Source: Nocardia aurea
Lineage (GTDB): Bacteria > Actinomycetota > Actinomycetes > Mycobacteriales > Mycobacteriaceae
NCBI RefSeq assembly: GCF_003123685.1
Contig: NZ_QCYJ01000103.1
Location: 744,001-808,000 of the forward strand
Length of the DNA stretch: 64,000 nucleotides
Reading direction: 5' to 3'
A program made the translations under genes and the position numbers. The notes below the pieces were generated by a model. The model was not told the DNA's origin, ran no database searches, and saw only the letters and a list, made by a program, of their open reading frames with translations. Positions within the stretch are counted from its first letter, which is position 1; each line of letters starts with the position of its first letter. This document shows, piece by piece, positions 40,860 through 48,454 of this stretch.

Positions 40860-41422
40860 GGCAGAGCAAGTTGCAAGCAGGGCTCGACCGGGATGAGGCC
40901 ATCGCTCGGGCTGCCTCACCCCACGTTTGGCGACCCGAACCATGGGAGAACGAGCATGGCCGCGAGTTCATCGTGGTCGCAGACGAAACGGTCGGCGCGC
41001 CCGCGTTCGCAATCAGCAACGAAGCGAACGCCGAACACATCGCACGCTTCGACCCTGCGGGCATGGGCAGCATTTTCACGGCGATGCGGAAGGTGCTGGA
41101 CGAGCATCGCAACAAGGGCGGCTACTGCGACACGTGCCGCCACTACGACTACGCATACGACTACGACCCTGTGCCGTACCCGTGCCCGACCGTGCAAGCC
41201 CTCGAAGCCATCTACGCCGCCGACCCCGAGCCCCGCTACTACACGGTGTTGGTCACCTGGTCGGAGGAGGACGGCGAACACGTCGGCATCTGCCCCGCCT
41301 TCCCGTCACTGTCCTACCTCGCGCCAGGGTATTTCGATGCGCTGCAAGGGATACACCAGCTGGTGCAAGACACGATCGCGGACATGAACAGTCGGGGCGA
41401 AGAACTGCCAGAGGAGGTGTGA
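40856..41422 (+). CDS. DUF6221-like domain fused to a HicB-like domain
   Basis: 188 residues from GTG 40856. Residues 1-120 show the DUF6221-type pattern AEHIARFDPAGM, then CDTCRH and PYPCPTVQAL. Residues 125-188 (YYTVLVTWSEEDGEHVGICPAF, with PSLSYLAPGYFDALQGIHQLV) have the HicB antitoxin-like fold. No HicA toxin is seen nearby. DUF6221 proteins are common in actinophages and their role is unknown; the fusion is uncommon in my experience. Confidence 0.65.
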   Translation: MRQSKLQAGLDRDEAIARAASPHVWRPEPWENEHGREFIVVADETVGAPAFAISNEANAEHIARFDPAGMGSIFTAMRKVLDEHRNKGGYCDTCRHYDYAYDYDPVPYPCPTVQALEAIYAADPEPRYYTVLVTWSEEDGEHVGICPAFPSLSYLAPGYFDALQGIHQLVQDTIADMNSRGEELPEEV

Positions 41423-41423
41423 G

Positions 41424-41627
41424 GTGAGCACGATACGCATTTCCGTCGAGATCGACGGCACAGCCTACGTACAGGCCATGGATCTCAGCCTGAGCGCAGA
41501 TTTTTACACCGGAGCGCCATCCGGGATCGCGTGCGACTTCAGCGAGCAGGCGGCAGAACTTGCTGCGAAGATCGAAGGGCATCTCATTCGGGAGTACGGG
41601 GTGGCGCGGGAATTGAGGTCGATGTGA
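41424..41627 (+). CDS. Hypothetical small phage protein
   Basis: 67 residues from GTG 41424. Starts with an amyloid-like strand pair (TIRISVEIDGTAYVQAMDLS) and ends with a helix. Unknown. Confidence 0.6.
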   Translation: MSTIRISVEIDGTAYVQAMDLSLSADFYTGAPSGIACDFSEQAAELAAKIEGHLIREYGVARELRSM

Positions 41628-41806
41628 GCCTGTTCTGGGACGACCTCGCGAAGGATCTCGAAGATCCTGAGTTTCGCCGCGCATACGAGGAAGCCGCCGA
41701 AGAGATCGCGCAACTCCACGCACGCATGGACCGCGACAACCGCGCGCGACACGCTCTCGAAGACGTGGCCGCGGAGTTCGGTGTCGACCTCGACGGAGCT
41801 GCGTGA
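41624..41806 (+). CDS. Small helical protein, antitoxin-like
   Basis: 60 residues from GTG 41624. DLAKDLEDPEFRRAYEEAAE and RHALEDVAAEFGVDL resemble the N-terminal helix of HigA/XRE-type antitoxins, but the HTH itself is missing. Overlaps both neighbours by 4 bp. Confidence 0.55.
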   Translation: MSLFWDDLAKDLEDPEFRRAYEEAAEEIAQLHARMDRDNRARHALEDVAAEFGVDLDGAA

Positions 41807-41973
41807 GATTGCGTTGCCTGGTCGGCTGGCATAAATGGCATTCCATCATGCACACCTACCGCTCCGTCGGCTACGCCCAAGATCCAGAGGGCGGCTGGTT
41901 CGAGCAGCGATGCAGGCATTGCGACGCACCCTGGAAGCCGCGCCCGCAATTCCCGATCACGCTCCAGGTTTGA
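41803..41973 (+). CDS. Small zinc-ribbon-like protein
   Basis: 56 residues from GTG 41803. One clear CxxC (RCRHC) and several His residues (GWHKWHSIMHTYRSVG). Last rightward gene before the reverse-strand island; it ends exactly where the GntR gene ends. Confidence 0.58.
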   Translation: MRLRCLVGWHKWHSIMHTYRSVGYAQDPEGGWFEQRCRHCDAPWKPRPQFPITLQV

Positions 41974-42294
41974 CTATTCGGGCTCGGCCAACCGCACTGC
42001 GAACGCGCGCACCGTCTCGGCCTGCTCCTCGGTCAGCCGATCCACCATCCGATGCAACCGATCATGCACGCTCGGCTTTCGCACATACACGCCCTTGCCG
42101 TGCACCGCGGTCACCAACCCCTCATCGGTGAGGATGCGCACAGCTTCACGCGCCGTATTCCGGGCGACACTATGCGTTTCAGCGAGGACACGCTCAGACG
42201 GCAACTGATCGCCAGGAGCGAGAACGCCAGCGGTGATGTCGCCGCGAAGGACGTCCGCCACTCGTCTGCTCGCTGGCTGTTCGCGTGCGCTCAT
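41974..42294 (-). CDS. GntR-family DNA-binding protein without effector domain
   Basis: 106 residues. The winged-helix part (about 8-72) has the GntR signature GVLAPGDQLPSERVLAETHSV and ARNTAREAVRILTDEGLVTA, then GKGVYVR. The remaining 30 residues are too short for the usual FCD or UTRA ligand domain. Last gene of the reverse-strand regulatory set. Confidence 0.85.
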   Translation of the reverse strand: MSAREQPASRRVADVLRGDITAGVLAPGDQLPSERVLAETHSVARNTAREAVRILTDEGLVTAVHGKGVYVRKPSVHDRLHRMVDRLTEEQAETVRAFAVRLAEPE

Positions 42295-42320
42295 CCCCGT
42301 ATTGTAGTGGCTTGAGCCAG

Positions 42321-42458
42321 CTATTCGACGTCTACCGGGGATTGCTTTGCCCGCTGATAGTTCCCATCAACCCGCGCGAAGCATTCAACACACATCATCT
42401 TGTCCGGTGCGCGTATGGGCCGTTCACCGCACAGGACACACAGCTTCGGTTCACTCAC
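42321..42458 (-). CDS. Small double-CxxC zinc-ribbon protein
   Basis: 45 residues; GTG 42458 overlaps the MarR stop (GTGA). Two CxxC pairs (LCVLCGERPI and MMCVECFARV) 16 residues apart make a treble-clef or ribbon zinc site. It lies between MarR and GntR genes. Confidence 0.65.
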   Translation of the reverse strand: MSEPKLCVLCGERPIRAPDKMMCVECFARVDGNYQRAKQSPVDVE

Positions 42459-42964
42459 CCGACGATCCTACGACGCTCCGTCAACGTGCCAGCCGCCGTC
42501 AACCCGTCACGCGCCACCACCCGAGCCAACATGCGGCGCGTCAACAGTAACCACTGCGCCACCTCATCATCAGCCAACCCATCCAAAACCAGCGAACGAG
42601 CAATCCCGTCATACACCGGTGCCGCAGCCTCATAGACTTCGGCGCCCACATCCGTCAACACCACATTCTTCAGACGAGACCCCGGCGTACGCGACACGCG
42701 CTCGATCAGCCCGCGCCGCTCCATCACCATCAGGCGGCCCGCCAAACGCGATATCGACGAGTCGACCGCGAACGCCAACGTCGACAGACTCAAACGCTGG
42801 TCCGGCTGGTCCGCTAGCTCATCCAAGATCCGAAATTCGACGTGCGTCAACTGGCATTGGCGGCGTAGTCGAGAATTCACGATGTACGACGTGTGCTCAG
42901 CCAGGGACACGAAACTTGTCCATGCCTGCTGTCGTGGATTGTCGCCAGGGTTGTATTCGAGCAT
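42455..42964 (-). CDS. MarR-family transcriptional regulator
   Basis: 169 residues from ATG 42964 (GAGGGTGG upstream). The winged-helix fold is recognisable: LTHVEFRILDELADQPDQRL, STLAFAVDSSISRLAGRLMVM with ERRGLIERV, and the wing GSRLKNVVLTDVG. The N-terminal 30 residues and the C-terminal helices would form the dimer. This looks like a full host-type MarR protein carried by the phage. Its ligand and operator are unknown. Confidence 0.85.
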   Translation of the reverse strand: MLEYNPGDNPRQQAWTSFVSLAEHTSYIVNSRLRRQCQLTHVEFRILDELADQPDQRLSLSTLAFAVDSSISRLAGRLMVMERRGLIERVSRTPGSRLKNVVLTDVGAEVYEAAAPVYDGIARSLVLDGLADDEVAQWLLLTRRMLARVVARDGLTAAGTLTERRRIVG

Positions 42965-43050
42965 CACGCCACCCTCATCCGGTCGTCCTGCATCCACTTT
43001 GGCGAATCCTGGGCGCGACCGCAGCAAATTCGAGGAAACCGGATGATGCG

Positions 43051-43332
43051 TCATTCGATCGCGATCGATACGGGCCGTGACTTCTCGCAATGGCAGTACT
43101 CATCCGTGTCCGGCGTGTACACCACCTCGCCGCAATCACACTGATGCGTGCGATGCCCCGTGCGACCAGGCGCCTTACACGGCACCCAACCCGCTGTCAC
43201 CTGACGATTCGCCAGAACATGGCCGACGGGGCAGCGCACAGGCCGCGGCTCGACCCAGTTGCCCTCGCCTCGAAAGACGAGCGTGCGGGGATCGTTGACG
43301 CGGGTGTCACCGACCACGTAATGCTGACGCAT
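43051..43332 (-). CDS. Cysteine-rich hypothetical protein
   Basis: 93 residues, ATG 43332. Several Cys/His pairs (RCPVGHVL; HQCDCGEVV; EYCHCEKS) suggest two zinc sites. First gene of the reverse transcript that continues into MarR and GntR. Confidence 0.65.
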   Translation of the reverse strand: MRQHYVVGDTRVNDPRTLVFRGEGNWVEPRPVRCPVGHVLANRQVTAGWVPCKAPGRTGHRTHQCDCGEVVYTPDTDEYCHCEKSRPVSIAIE

Positions 43333-43419
43333 ACGACCATCCTGACATCAGCGGGTGACAAGGGCGGCTATTCTCAGTGCGTCAATGAGCGATCGGCGAC
43401 GATTACCCCCCAACGCGAG

Positions 43420-43452
43420 AGTGCCCCGAACCATCGCACGGTTCGGGGCACT
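43420..43452. terminator. Strong bidirectional hairpin
   Basis: AGTGCCCCGAACC-ATCGCA-C and its complement GGTTCGGGGCACT form a 13-bp stem between two reverse transcription units. No clear T-run; it probably stops transcription from the 43465 gene. Confidence 0.55.
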
Positions 43453-43464
43453 GTCGTTGGGTGA

Positions 43465-43791
43465 TCAATCCGCGGACTTCACATGTCGGGCCGCCGCGAT
43501 CATTGCCGCAGCCTGACGCAACGCAAGCTTCGGACTCGCCGGATTGCCAACTCCCAACGACGCGATCCGGCCGTGCTCATCCAACTTCACCGCCGCGAAC
43601 TTGTCGACCTCGCTCACTGGCCACCTGGGGTCGCCGAAATCGTCTGTCACTGCCGCAGGCAACTTCACCAGCGCCAGGCCCTGCCCGTCGATGATGCCCG
43701 CAATGTCCCGCGCCCACGTCTCCACGTGTGCGACCGGCATGTCCGGCAGCGTCTTCTTGATTGCCTCGACCAACAACGTCTGGCTATCCAT
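43465..43791 (-). CDS. Hypothetical phage protein
   Basis: 108 residues from ATG 43791 (GGAG at about 7 nt); longer in-frame starts overlap the gene upstream. Contains AIKKTLPDMPVAHVETWARD and DKFAAVKLDEHGRIASLGVG, then an alanine-rich helix. Unknown. Confidence 0.6.
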   Translation of the reverse strand: MDSQTLLVEAIKKTLPDMPVAHVETWARDIAGIIDGQGLALVKLPAAVTDDFGDPRWPVSEVDKFAAVKLDEHGRIASLGVGNPASPKLALRQAAAMIAAARHVKSAD

Positions 43792-43936
43792 CCCGCTTCT
43801 CCTGCTCTCGCTCATGTTTCGGCTTCCGCTTGTATTCCGTGCCCGACGGGATCGGCTGTGCAGCATTCGAGCGGCGTTGGTCATGCCGGCGACGCCAAGC
43901 AGACAGGTCCGGGCGTTCAGGGTCGGGCGTGGTCAC
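43784..43936 (-). CDS. Small basic hypothetical protein
   Basis: 50 residues; GTG 43936 overlaps the previous stop. Sequence style PDLSAWRRRHDQRRSNAAQP followed by a highly charged Lys/Glu tail. Likely disordered or RNA/DNA-contacting. Confidence 0.5.
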   Translation of the reverse strand: MTTPDPERPDLSAWRRRHDQRRSNAAQPIPSGTEYKRKPKHEREQEKRDG

Positions 43937-44115
43937 GGCAAGCCCTCGGTGAAGTCCCAAAGAGTTGTCAGGTTGACGTCGAAACCGACTTCCCCGACGG
44001 GCTCCAGACCGCAATGCGGCTCATGCATGCAATAGCCGCCGCAATCCGGGTAGGCGCAGTTGCACACGCCAGTATCGGTGACCAGGTAGTCATCGACGAG
44101 GTAGATGCCCTTCAT
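43933..44115 (-). CDS. Small cysteine-rich protein
   Basis: 60 residues. Five cysteines and two histidines in CNCAYPDCGGYCMHEPHCG make a compact zinc-binding cluster. Overlaps neighbours by 4 bp. Confidence 0.65.
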   Translation of the reverse strand: MKGIYLVDDYLVTDTGVCNCAYPDCGGYCMHEPHCGLEPVGEVGFDVNLTTLWDFTEGLP

Positions 44116-44534
44116 GACGCTTCCCCCTCGGGCTCGGCCAACTTCAGGAAGACATCGACCGCGGACCGCAACGCCCGCGCCGACTCGACATCACGCTTCG
44201 ACGCGAACCCATCTGACGCTTTCTGCACTAGGTAGGCGGCGTTCTCCACGCGTTGTGCCTGAAACATCTCAGCGGCCCAAGGTGAATCCAGCGGTCCCAG
44301 CTCGGTCCAACCGTTCCAGGTGCCCTCGGATCGTTCCAGCCAACGAACGCCATCACGCTCACACGTACGCCCAATATTGAACTTCTCGACACGCCCGCCA
44401 ACCGTGACCACAACGTCACGCTTGCCGATCTTGTCGACGACGGCGGTTTTGATACGGCCCGTGCCGTGATGCCGGAACGCGTGCGCCACTTCCGCGCCCA
44501 TGGTGAGCCATTCGAGGCCCGGGGTATCGGTCAT
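44112..44534 (-). CDS. Hypothetical phage protein
   Basis: 140 residues from ATG 44534, which overlaps the stop of the gene before it. The first half is beta-rich, with RIKTAVVDKIGKRDVVVTVG and GRVEKFNIGRTCERDG. The second half is helical (SARALRSAVDVFLKLAE). Unknown. Confidence 0.62.
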   Translation of the reverse strand: MTDTPGLEWLTMGAEVAHAFRHHGTGRIKTAVVDKIGKRDVVVTVGGRVEKFNIGRTCERDGVRWLERSEGTWNGWTELGPLDSPWAAEMFQAQRVENAAYLVQKASDGFASKRDVESARALRSAVDVFLKLAEPEGEAS

Positions 44535-44770
44535 GCTGCGTTCTCCTCGGCCAAGTGCACGATATCGTCCATGGCATACGTGATTGGACTGCGCGACGTG
44601 TAGACCACGACGAACCCGCGCTTGTGCGTGATGCCCAGGATCATGAGAAACCCCGATTCGTCGCCATAGTCGCAAACGATGGTGCGGCCGACATCATGCG
44701 GGCCAAGGAACCCCGCGACACGCCCCTCCGTCTCGTAATCGCACTGTCGATGTCCATTGGGGTGTTTCAC
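44531..44770 (-). CDS. Hypothetical small beta-rich protein
   Basis: 79 residues from GTG 44770. Pattern RTIVCDYGDESGFLMILGIT with RGFVVVYTSRSPITY suggests a small SH3-like barrel. Unknown. Confidence 0.58.
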   Translation of the reverse strand: MKHPNGHRQCDYETEGRVAGFLGPHDVGRTIVCDYGDESGFLMILGITHKRGFVVVYTSRSPITYAMDDIVHLAEENAA

Positions 44771-44862
44771 GGTCTCTCCTCAAAGGGTGGAATCCAGCCG
44801 TAACATGCGGCAGGGGACAGGAATGCGGGGGATCCGGACGGGTTTCGGCGGGATGCTGCCGA

Positions 44863-45180
44863 TCAAGCCGCCCGCGGCAGGTGGAAGCAGTCGGCACCGG
44901 TCACCAATTCCATCGCACGCTTCACGGTCACGTCATGCCAATCCCGGTAGATGCCGCACGCGATCCCCGAGAACAGGCGATAGGTGCCCGTCGCGCGCGT
45001 GTGCCACGTCATGCGGATCTCCGTTGGCACACCGCAGCCTTCGGGCAGCCACTTCACAGCGATCGACACGAACGGGCTGTCGCCGCTGTCGACGCCGTGC
45101 TGCACGATGAACGACCGGCCATGCGAGAGAGCGGCATCGACCAGCTCGGCGAGCGCCTTCGGGGGAGTGAACGTGGTCAT
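44863..45180 (-). CDS. Hypothetical phage protein
   Basis: 105 residues. Contains RSFIVQHGVDSGDSPFVSIA and EIRMTWHTRATGTYRLFSG. Preceded by a 105-bp gap that may carry its own promoter. Unknown. Confidence 0.6.
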   Translation of the reverse strand: MTTFTPPKALAELVDAALSHGRSFIVQHGVDSGDSPFVSIAVKWLPEGCGVPTEIRMTWHTRATGTYRLFSGIACGIYRDWHDVTVKRAMELVTGADCFHLPRAA

Positions 45181-45285
45181 GGTGAACCTCTCTGCGGGAT
45201 CGGGAGGTTGGGTGGTGGCTGTCGCTCGCGGGGACGCCGTTGTCCCCTCTGTGCGCCGTTGAACAGGGCGCCAGCCACTCGCGAA

Positions 45286-45432
45286 CTAGTCGAGTCGGCC
45301 CCACTCGTGCTGTAGCTCGTACGCACCTTCACAGAGCGCACACAGGCGCGGATTCATCGCAGAGGGGAACATGTAGGTGCCGTGACATTCGCGGCATGCG
45401 GCGTGGTTGCGCTCGTGATCCTGCATTGCCAT
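45286..45432 (-). CDS. Small double-CxxC zinc-ribbon protein
   Basis: 48 residues (ATG 45432 or 45426). Two CxxC pairs, ACRECHGTY and LCALCEGAY, 16 residues apart; a compact zinc ribbon. Similar in size to the ones at 42321 and 49203. Confidence 0.62.
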   Translation of the reverse strand: MAMQDHERNHAACRECHGTYMFPSAMNPRLCALCEGAYELQHEWGRLD

Positions 45433-45454
45433 TCGCCTTTCGTGGTCGGAGTGA

Positions 45455-45820
45455 TTAAGCGCCGACGAGGTGCGCCGTGCGCTTGTACGCGCCGAATCCG
45501 ACGGTGAGGGCGGGATCGGCGGGGTTGTAGGCGCAGGCGAGGTAGGGGTGCCCGTTGCGCGCGGTCCACACCTGCACGGGCGCAACACCGGTGAGCGCGA
45601 CGTACGCGGCCTTGACCTTCCTGCCGGCGTGGGAGGCGTAGCGGCGCAGCAGGTCTTCGTCGTCGGTGAGTTTGCCGAGCGCGGTGGTGATGGTGACGAG
45701 GGTTCCGGTGGCGAGGAAGCGGATGGTGGCAGCGACCAGGACGTGTTCGATGCGGCGTCGCAGGGCCTTCGCCGCAGCCTTGCGGGTGGCGGTGTGGGCG
45801 CGGTAGGTGCTGCGGATCAT
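45455..45820 (-). CDS. Hypothetical phage protein
   Basis: 121 residues. A strongly basic N-terminal helix (TATRKAAAKALRRRIEHVLV) is followed by a hydrophobic, threonine-rich helix and a beta-rich end. Unknown. Confidence 0.58.
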   Translation of the reverse strand: MIRSTYRAHTATRKAAAKALRRRIEHVLVAATIRFLATGTLVTITTALGKLTDDEDLLRRYASHAGRKVKAAYVALTGVAPVQVWTARNGHPYLACAYNPADPALTVGFGAYKRTAHLVGA

Positions 45821-45865
45821 CGGAGGCTCCTCGAATGGGGGTGGTTGGGCTGAACTGTCAGCAGG

Positions 45866-46561
45866 TCAGGAGTTGGCCTGCGAGCCGATCGATTGCGAGA
45901 TGAATTCAGCCGCAGCGGCGAGAGAAGCGACCGAGTGAATCAGCCCGCGCGGCCCGTTGATCACGAAGTCGTCGGTCACGTGATTGCGGGAAACGGTCCA
46001 GCCGGTGATGTCGGCGTTGGAGTCCCGATCGACCGCTTGGTACCACGTGACCGTGTTAATCCCCAAGGGCGTGCCGTAGTAGCGCGCGGGGAAGGTCGTC
46101 TCGGTGCTCAGGGGTGTGAATACGACGCCGATGGTGGTCACGGGCTGCTCTTTCGGGGGTGTTGAGGCGCGGCGGGCGTCGAGTTCGGCGCGGCGAAGAT
46201 CGGCCCAGTCCGGTCGGTTCACGCTGGTGCCGTGCTGGAAAACCGGCATCTTGCGGGTGACGCTCCAAACCTCGTGCACCACGCCGTTCGTGGACAGGGT
46301 CCAGAACATCGGGCGGACCCTTCGGTAGCCCTCGCCGTCGTAGCGGTGGGCGACGGTGCGATACGCGCGGCCCGACTTGTGGTTGTCCCCGCAGCTGCGA
46401 GTAGCGGGACCGGGGCCTGTGCCGCGCAGGAAGCGGACGGCTTCGCCCGCGGTGACTGCGATGACCCAGCCGTAGGTGTCGTAGTTGTCAGTGACGTCGC
46501 AGCGCAGGACGTTTCCGCGGCGATCGAAGGCTACGGGAGCGAGTGAGTAATTCGCGGTCAT
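45866..46561 (-). CDS. Hypothetical phage protein, probably two-domain
   Basis: 231 residues from ATG 46561 (AAGGAG upstream). The first half has RGNVLRCDVTDNYDTYGWVI and a basic region. The second half (from about 150, TTIGVVFTPLSTETTFPARY) looks like a separate small domain after a proline-rich linker (ASTPPKEQP). Function unknown. First gene of the long reverse transcript. Confidence 0.62.
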   Translation of the reverse strand: MTANYSLAPVAFDRRGNVLRCDVTDNYDTYGWVIAVTAGEAVRFLRGTGPGPATRSCGDNHKSGRAYRTVAHRYDGEGYRRVRPMFWTLSTNGVVHEVWSVTRKMPVFQHGTSVNRPDWADLRRAELDARRASTPPKEQPVTTIGVVFTPLSTETTFPARYYGTPLGINTVTWYQAVDRDSNADITGWTVSRNHVTDDFVINGPRGLIHSVASLAAAAEFISQSIGSQANS

Positions 46562-46598
46562 CGGGGGCTCCTTCGGTAGCGGCTGATGTCTTCGACTG

Positions 46599-46617
46599 TA
46601 CACCTAGATTACATCAT
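46599..46617 (-). promoter_or_regulatory. Phage promoter with ATGATGTAATCTAG element (reverse)
   Basis: On the minus strand TTGCATC-ATGATGTAATCTAG runs from 46626 to 46605; TAATCT (46611-46606) is the -10. Nearly identical to the RNA-ligase promoter at 62341-62360. Confidence 0.6.
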
Positions 46618-46625
46618 GATGCAAG

Positions 46626-46910
46626 TCAGTCCGACATGATCGAATCCGGCGAGTCGGCCTCGCGATCGGCGAGCGCCGTGAGGATGTCGCCGAGCAGTAT
46701 CGGCAGCGCGGGATCGTGCAGTGTGCGACCGGATTTGACGTCCCTCTGTACGAACTCGACGCCGTGCCGTTGTGCGTTGAGCAGCATGGCGAGCACCTTC
46801 AACGCCTGGTTGTAGACATCGGACTTGCTCATGCCGGTTTGATCTGCCAGCTCCTCGACGTAGGTGGCGGTGAAGGGGGTTTGGGAGATGCTGAGCCTTC
46901 GATCGGGCAT
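46626..46910 (-). CDS. Ribbon-helix-helix DNA-binding protein
   Basis: 94 residues from ATG 46910. SISQTPFTATYVEELADQTG and MSKSDVYNQALKVLAMLLNA fit the beta-helix-helix fold of CopG/MetJ-type repressors. ATG 46910 lies 6 nt after a TACGGT -10, so it is leaderless; a GTG at 46925 would fall inside the promoter. It sits between three promoter elements and is a candidate regulator of them. Confidence 0.72.
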   Translation of the reverse strand: MPDRRLSISQTPFTATYVEELADQTGMSKSDVYNQALKVLAMLLNAQRHGVEFVQRDVKSGRTLHDPALPILLGDILTALADREADSPDSIMSD

Positions 46911-46945
46911 GGATGCACCGTACACTTTGTTTACATCGCCAGCAA
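46911..46945 (-). promoter_or_regulatory. Leaderless promoter of the RHH gene
   Basis: Minus strand: TTGCTG (46945-46940), 17-nt spacer containing GATGTAAAC, TACGGT (46922-46917), 6 nt, ATG 46910. A textbook leaderless arrangement. Confidence 0.62.
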
Positions 46946-46999
46946 TAGAGTGTGATGTGCTGTAGGCGACCGATCGTCAGTCTCGAATCGGTGACAACG

Positions 47000-47038
47000 T
47001 TGTTTGCATCACATCAACTAGTGTAGCGTGTAATGCAA
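47000..47038 (+). promoter_or_regulatory. Rightward promoter with inverted TTGCAT / ATGCAA element
   Basis: TTGTTT (47000-47005), 18-nt spacer, TAGCGT (47024-47029). TTGCAT (47004-47009) and ATGCAA (47033-47038) flank it; CATCACATCAACTAG and GTGTAATGC are variants of the phage-wide element. Confidence 0.5.
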
Positions 47039-47075
47039 TCCGGCTGGCACCGGAAACCCAACCCCTGGAGGACAC

Positions 47076-47198
47076 GTGAGCAACAAGTACGAGTGGATCG
47101 AAACCATCCACCGCGAATGCGGCGGCCAAGGCTGCGGCGTCTGCGGCTGGGACAAAGGCGTCATCAACGTCCGAGTGCGACTGGAGGACATCGCGTGA
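47076..47198 (+). CDS. Small cysteine-containing protein
   Basis: 40 residues; GTG 47076 follows CTGGAGG. Three cysteines in RECGGQGCGVCGWD. First gene of the rightward operon and overlapped by the next (GTGA). Confidence 0.6.
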   Translation: MSNKYEWIETIHRECGGQGCGVCGWDKGVINVRVRLEDIA

Positions 47199-47482
47199 AC
47201 ATCACTGCCGAAGTTCTGACCCTCCTCGGAACCGACGACGCACGAATCGTCGGCCGCATCGGCTCCGACCGGCTCTTCACCGACCGCTGCGACTGCTGCG
47301 ACCAACCCGCAACCGTCCTCATGGAGGTATCGACCCAGTACGGCCGCGGAATCGAACGCGAAGGCTACATCTACTGCCTCGAACACGCCCGCGAAGACGG
47401 CGACGGCACCGCCTGGATCACCTGCGACGAAATCGCCGTCACCATCCGCGCCTCACTGCTCGCCACCGACCTCGCCGCCTAA
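47195..47482 (+). CDS. Hypothetical zinc-binding protein
   Basis: 95 residues from GTG 47195. CDCCDQPATVLMEV and YCLEHAREDG form a CxxC plus C-x2-H pattern. Unknown. Confidence 0.6.
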   Translation: MNITAEVLTLLGTDDARIVGRIGSDRLFTDRCDCCDQPATVLMEVSTQYGRGIEREGYIYCLEHAREDGDGTAWITCDEIAVTIRASLLATDLAA

Positions 47483-47491
47483 GGAGAACCA

Positions 47492-47845
47492 ATGCGCACC
47501 TTCACCGAAGCCGACATTCGCCAGCTCCTTCGCCTGCCCGAGGACCATTACCGCATCTCCGTCGACATCGACTGGGATGGCCGCGACTTCCGCGACGTCC
47601 CGTGCTTCGTTGATGAATCCCTGCCCGCTGCGGTGTTCGTCGATTGGGATGAGCCGACCGACGACCGCACCGAAGAGGGCTACCGAGTCGGCAGCTACCT
47701 GCGCGAAGAGGCGTACTCGTGGCAGCACGCGCCGGCCGCGTTGGCGCGCATCGTGGAGGCGGCCAGCGACTTCAAGGGCGCTATCGACCTGACCGTCAAC
47801 TATTGGTGCCTCATGTACGCGCTGCCAGTTCAGGCGGCTGCGTGA
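47492..47845 (+). CDS. Hypothetical phage protein
   Basis: 117 residues; AAGGAGAACC precedes ATG 47492. Pattern YRISVDIDWDGRDFRDVPCF then an acidic loop and helix. Unknown. Confidence 0.62.
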   Translation: MRTFTEADIRQLLRLPEDHYRISVDIDWDGRDFRDVPCFVDESLPAAVFVDWDEPTDDRTEEGYRVGSYLREEAYSWQHAPAALARIVEAASDFKGAIDLTVNYWCLMYALPVQAAA

Positions 47846-48072
47846 CTTCGCGTCCGCTCGACGATCGGGGCGTCTACATCGGTGACGCCCCGATCCGGGA
47901 CCACGCAGGCTACACCGTCGATGTCGGCGTTGAAGACCGGCATGTCGTGCTGAAGAACGCATTGGACGGCAACAGCATTCACGGCATTCGTACAGACCTT
48001 GCAGGCGATCAGGTGGACGACTTGATCGAGCGGCTGCAAACCGCCAAAACCAAACTCCAGGAGCAGAAGTGA
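47842..48072 (+). CDS. Hypothetical phage protein
   Basis: 76 residues from GTG 47842. Beta-rich front (GYTVDVGVEDRHVVLKNALD) and C-terminal helix (DDLIERLQTAKTKLQEQK). Unknown. Confidence 0.58.
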   Translation: MTSRPLDDRGVYIGDAPIRDHAGYTVDVGVEDRHVVLKNALDGNSIHGIRTDLAGDQVDDLIERLQTAKTKLQEQK

Positions 48073-48257
48073 CCCGAATCCGGCTAACCGTCGACTACAC
48101 CCCGCGCCTTGCCGACTATCCAGCGCATGTGGTCACCAAGCGTGACGCGATGGAATTCGACACGCAGATGGTTGTCGAAGGCGTCTCGCCCGAAGGCGCG
48201 TTGATCGACTTTGCCGAAGACATCGTGTACGAGGTCGTCGACGAGGGCGAGGACTGA
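48069..48257 (+). CDS. Hypothetical small acidic protein
   Basis: 62 residues from GTG 48069. Ends DIVYEVVDEGED. Unknown. Confidence 0.58.
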   Translation: MTRIRLTVDYTPRLADYPAHVVTKRDAMEFDTQMVVEGVSPEGALIDFAEDIVYEVVDEGED

Positions 48258-48262
48258 CCGCC

Positions 48263-48454
48263 ATGCAACTCCCGACCCCGATCCGCGCCGCCATCTCGCG
48301 CCTGACCGTGACCGACCATCAGCGGCAGTCGGCCGAGCAACGGTTGATTGCCCGCGTCCGTGAGATCAACCGAGACCTGGCGTGGGAGTTGAATCCCCGC
48401 GCGCAACAGCTCGCCGACGCACTCGACACGTACGGAATGGAGACCGGGCAGTGA
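48263..48454 (+). CDS. Hypothetical small helical protein
   Basis: 63 residues, ATG 48263. Helical with ARVREINRDLAWELNPRAQQ. Overlaps the next gene by 4 bp. Confidence 0.58.
   Translation: MQLPTPIRAAISRLTVTDHQRQSAEQRLIARVREINRDLAWELNPRAQQLADALDTYGMETGQ

Noticed and set aside
42285-43080. Forward frames (for example 42400-43080) opposite the GntR and MarR genes
   Set aside because: Shadow frames of well-recognised reverse genes, without start signals.
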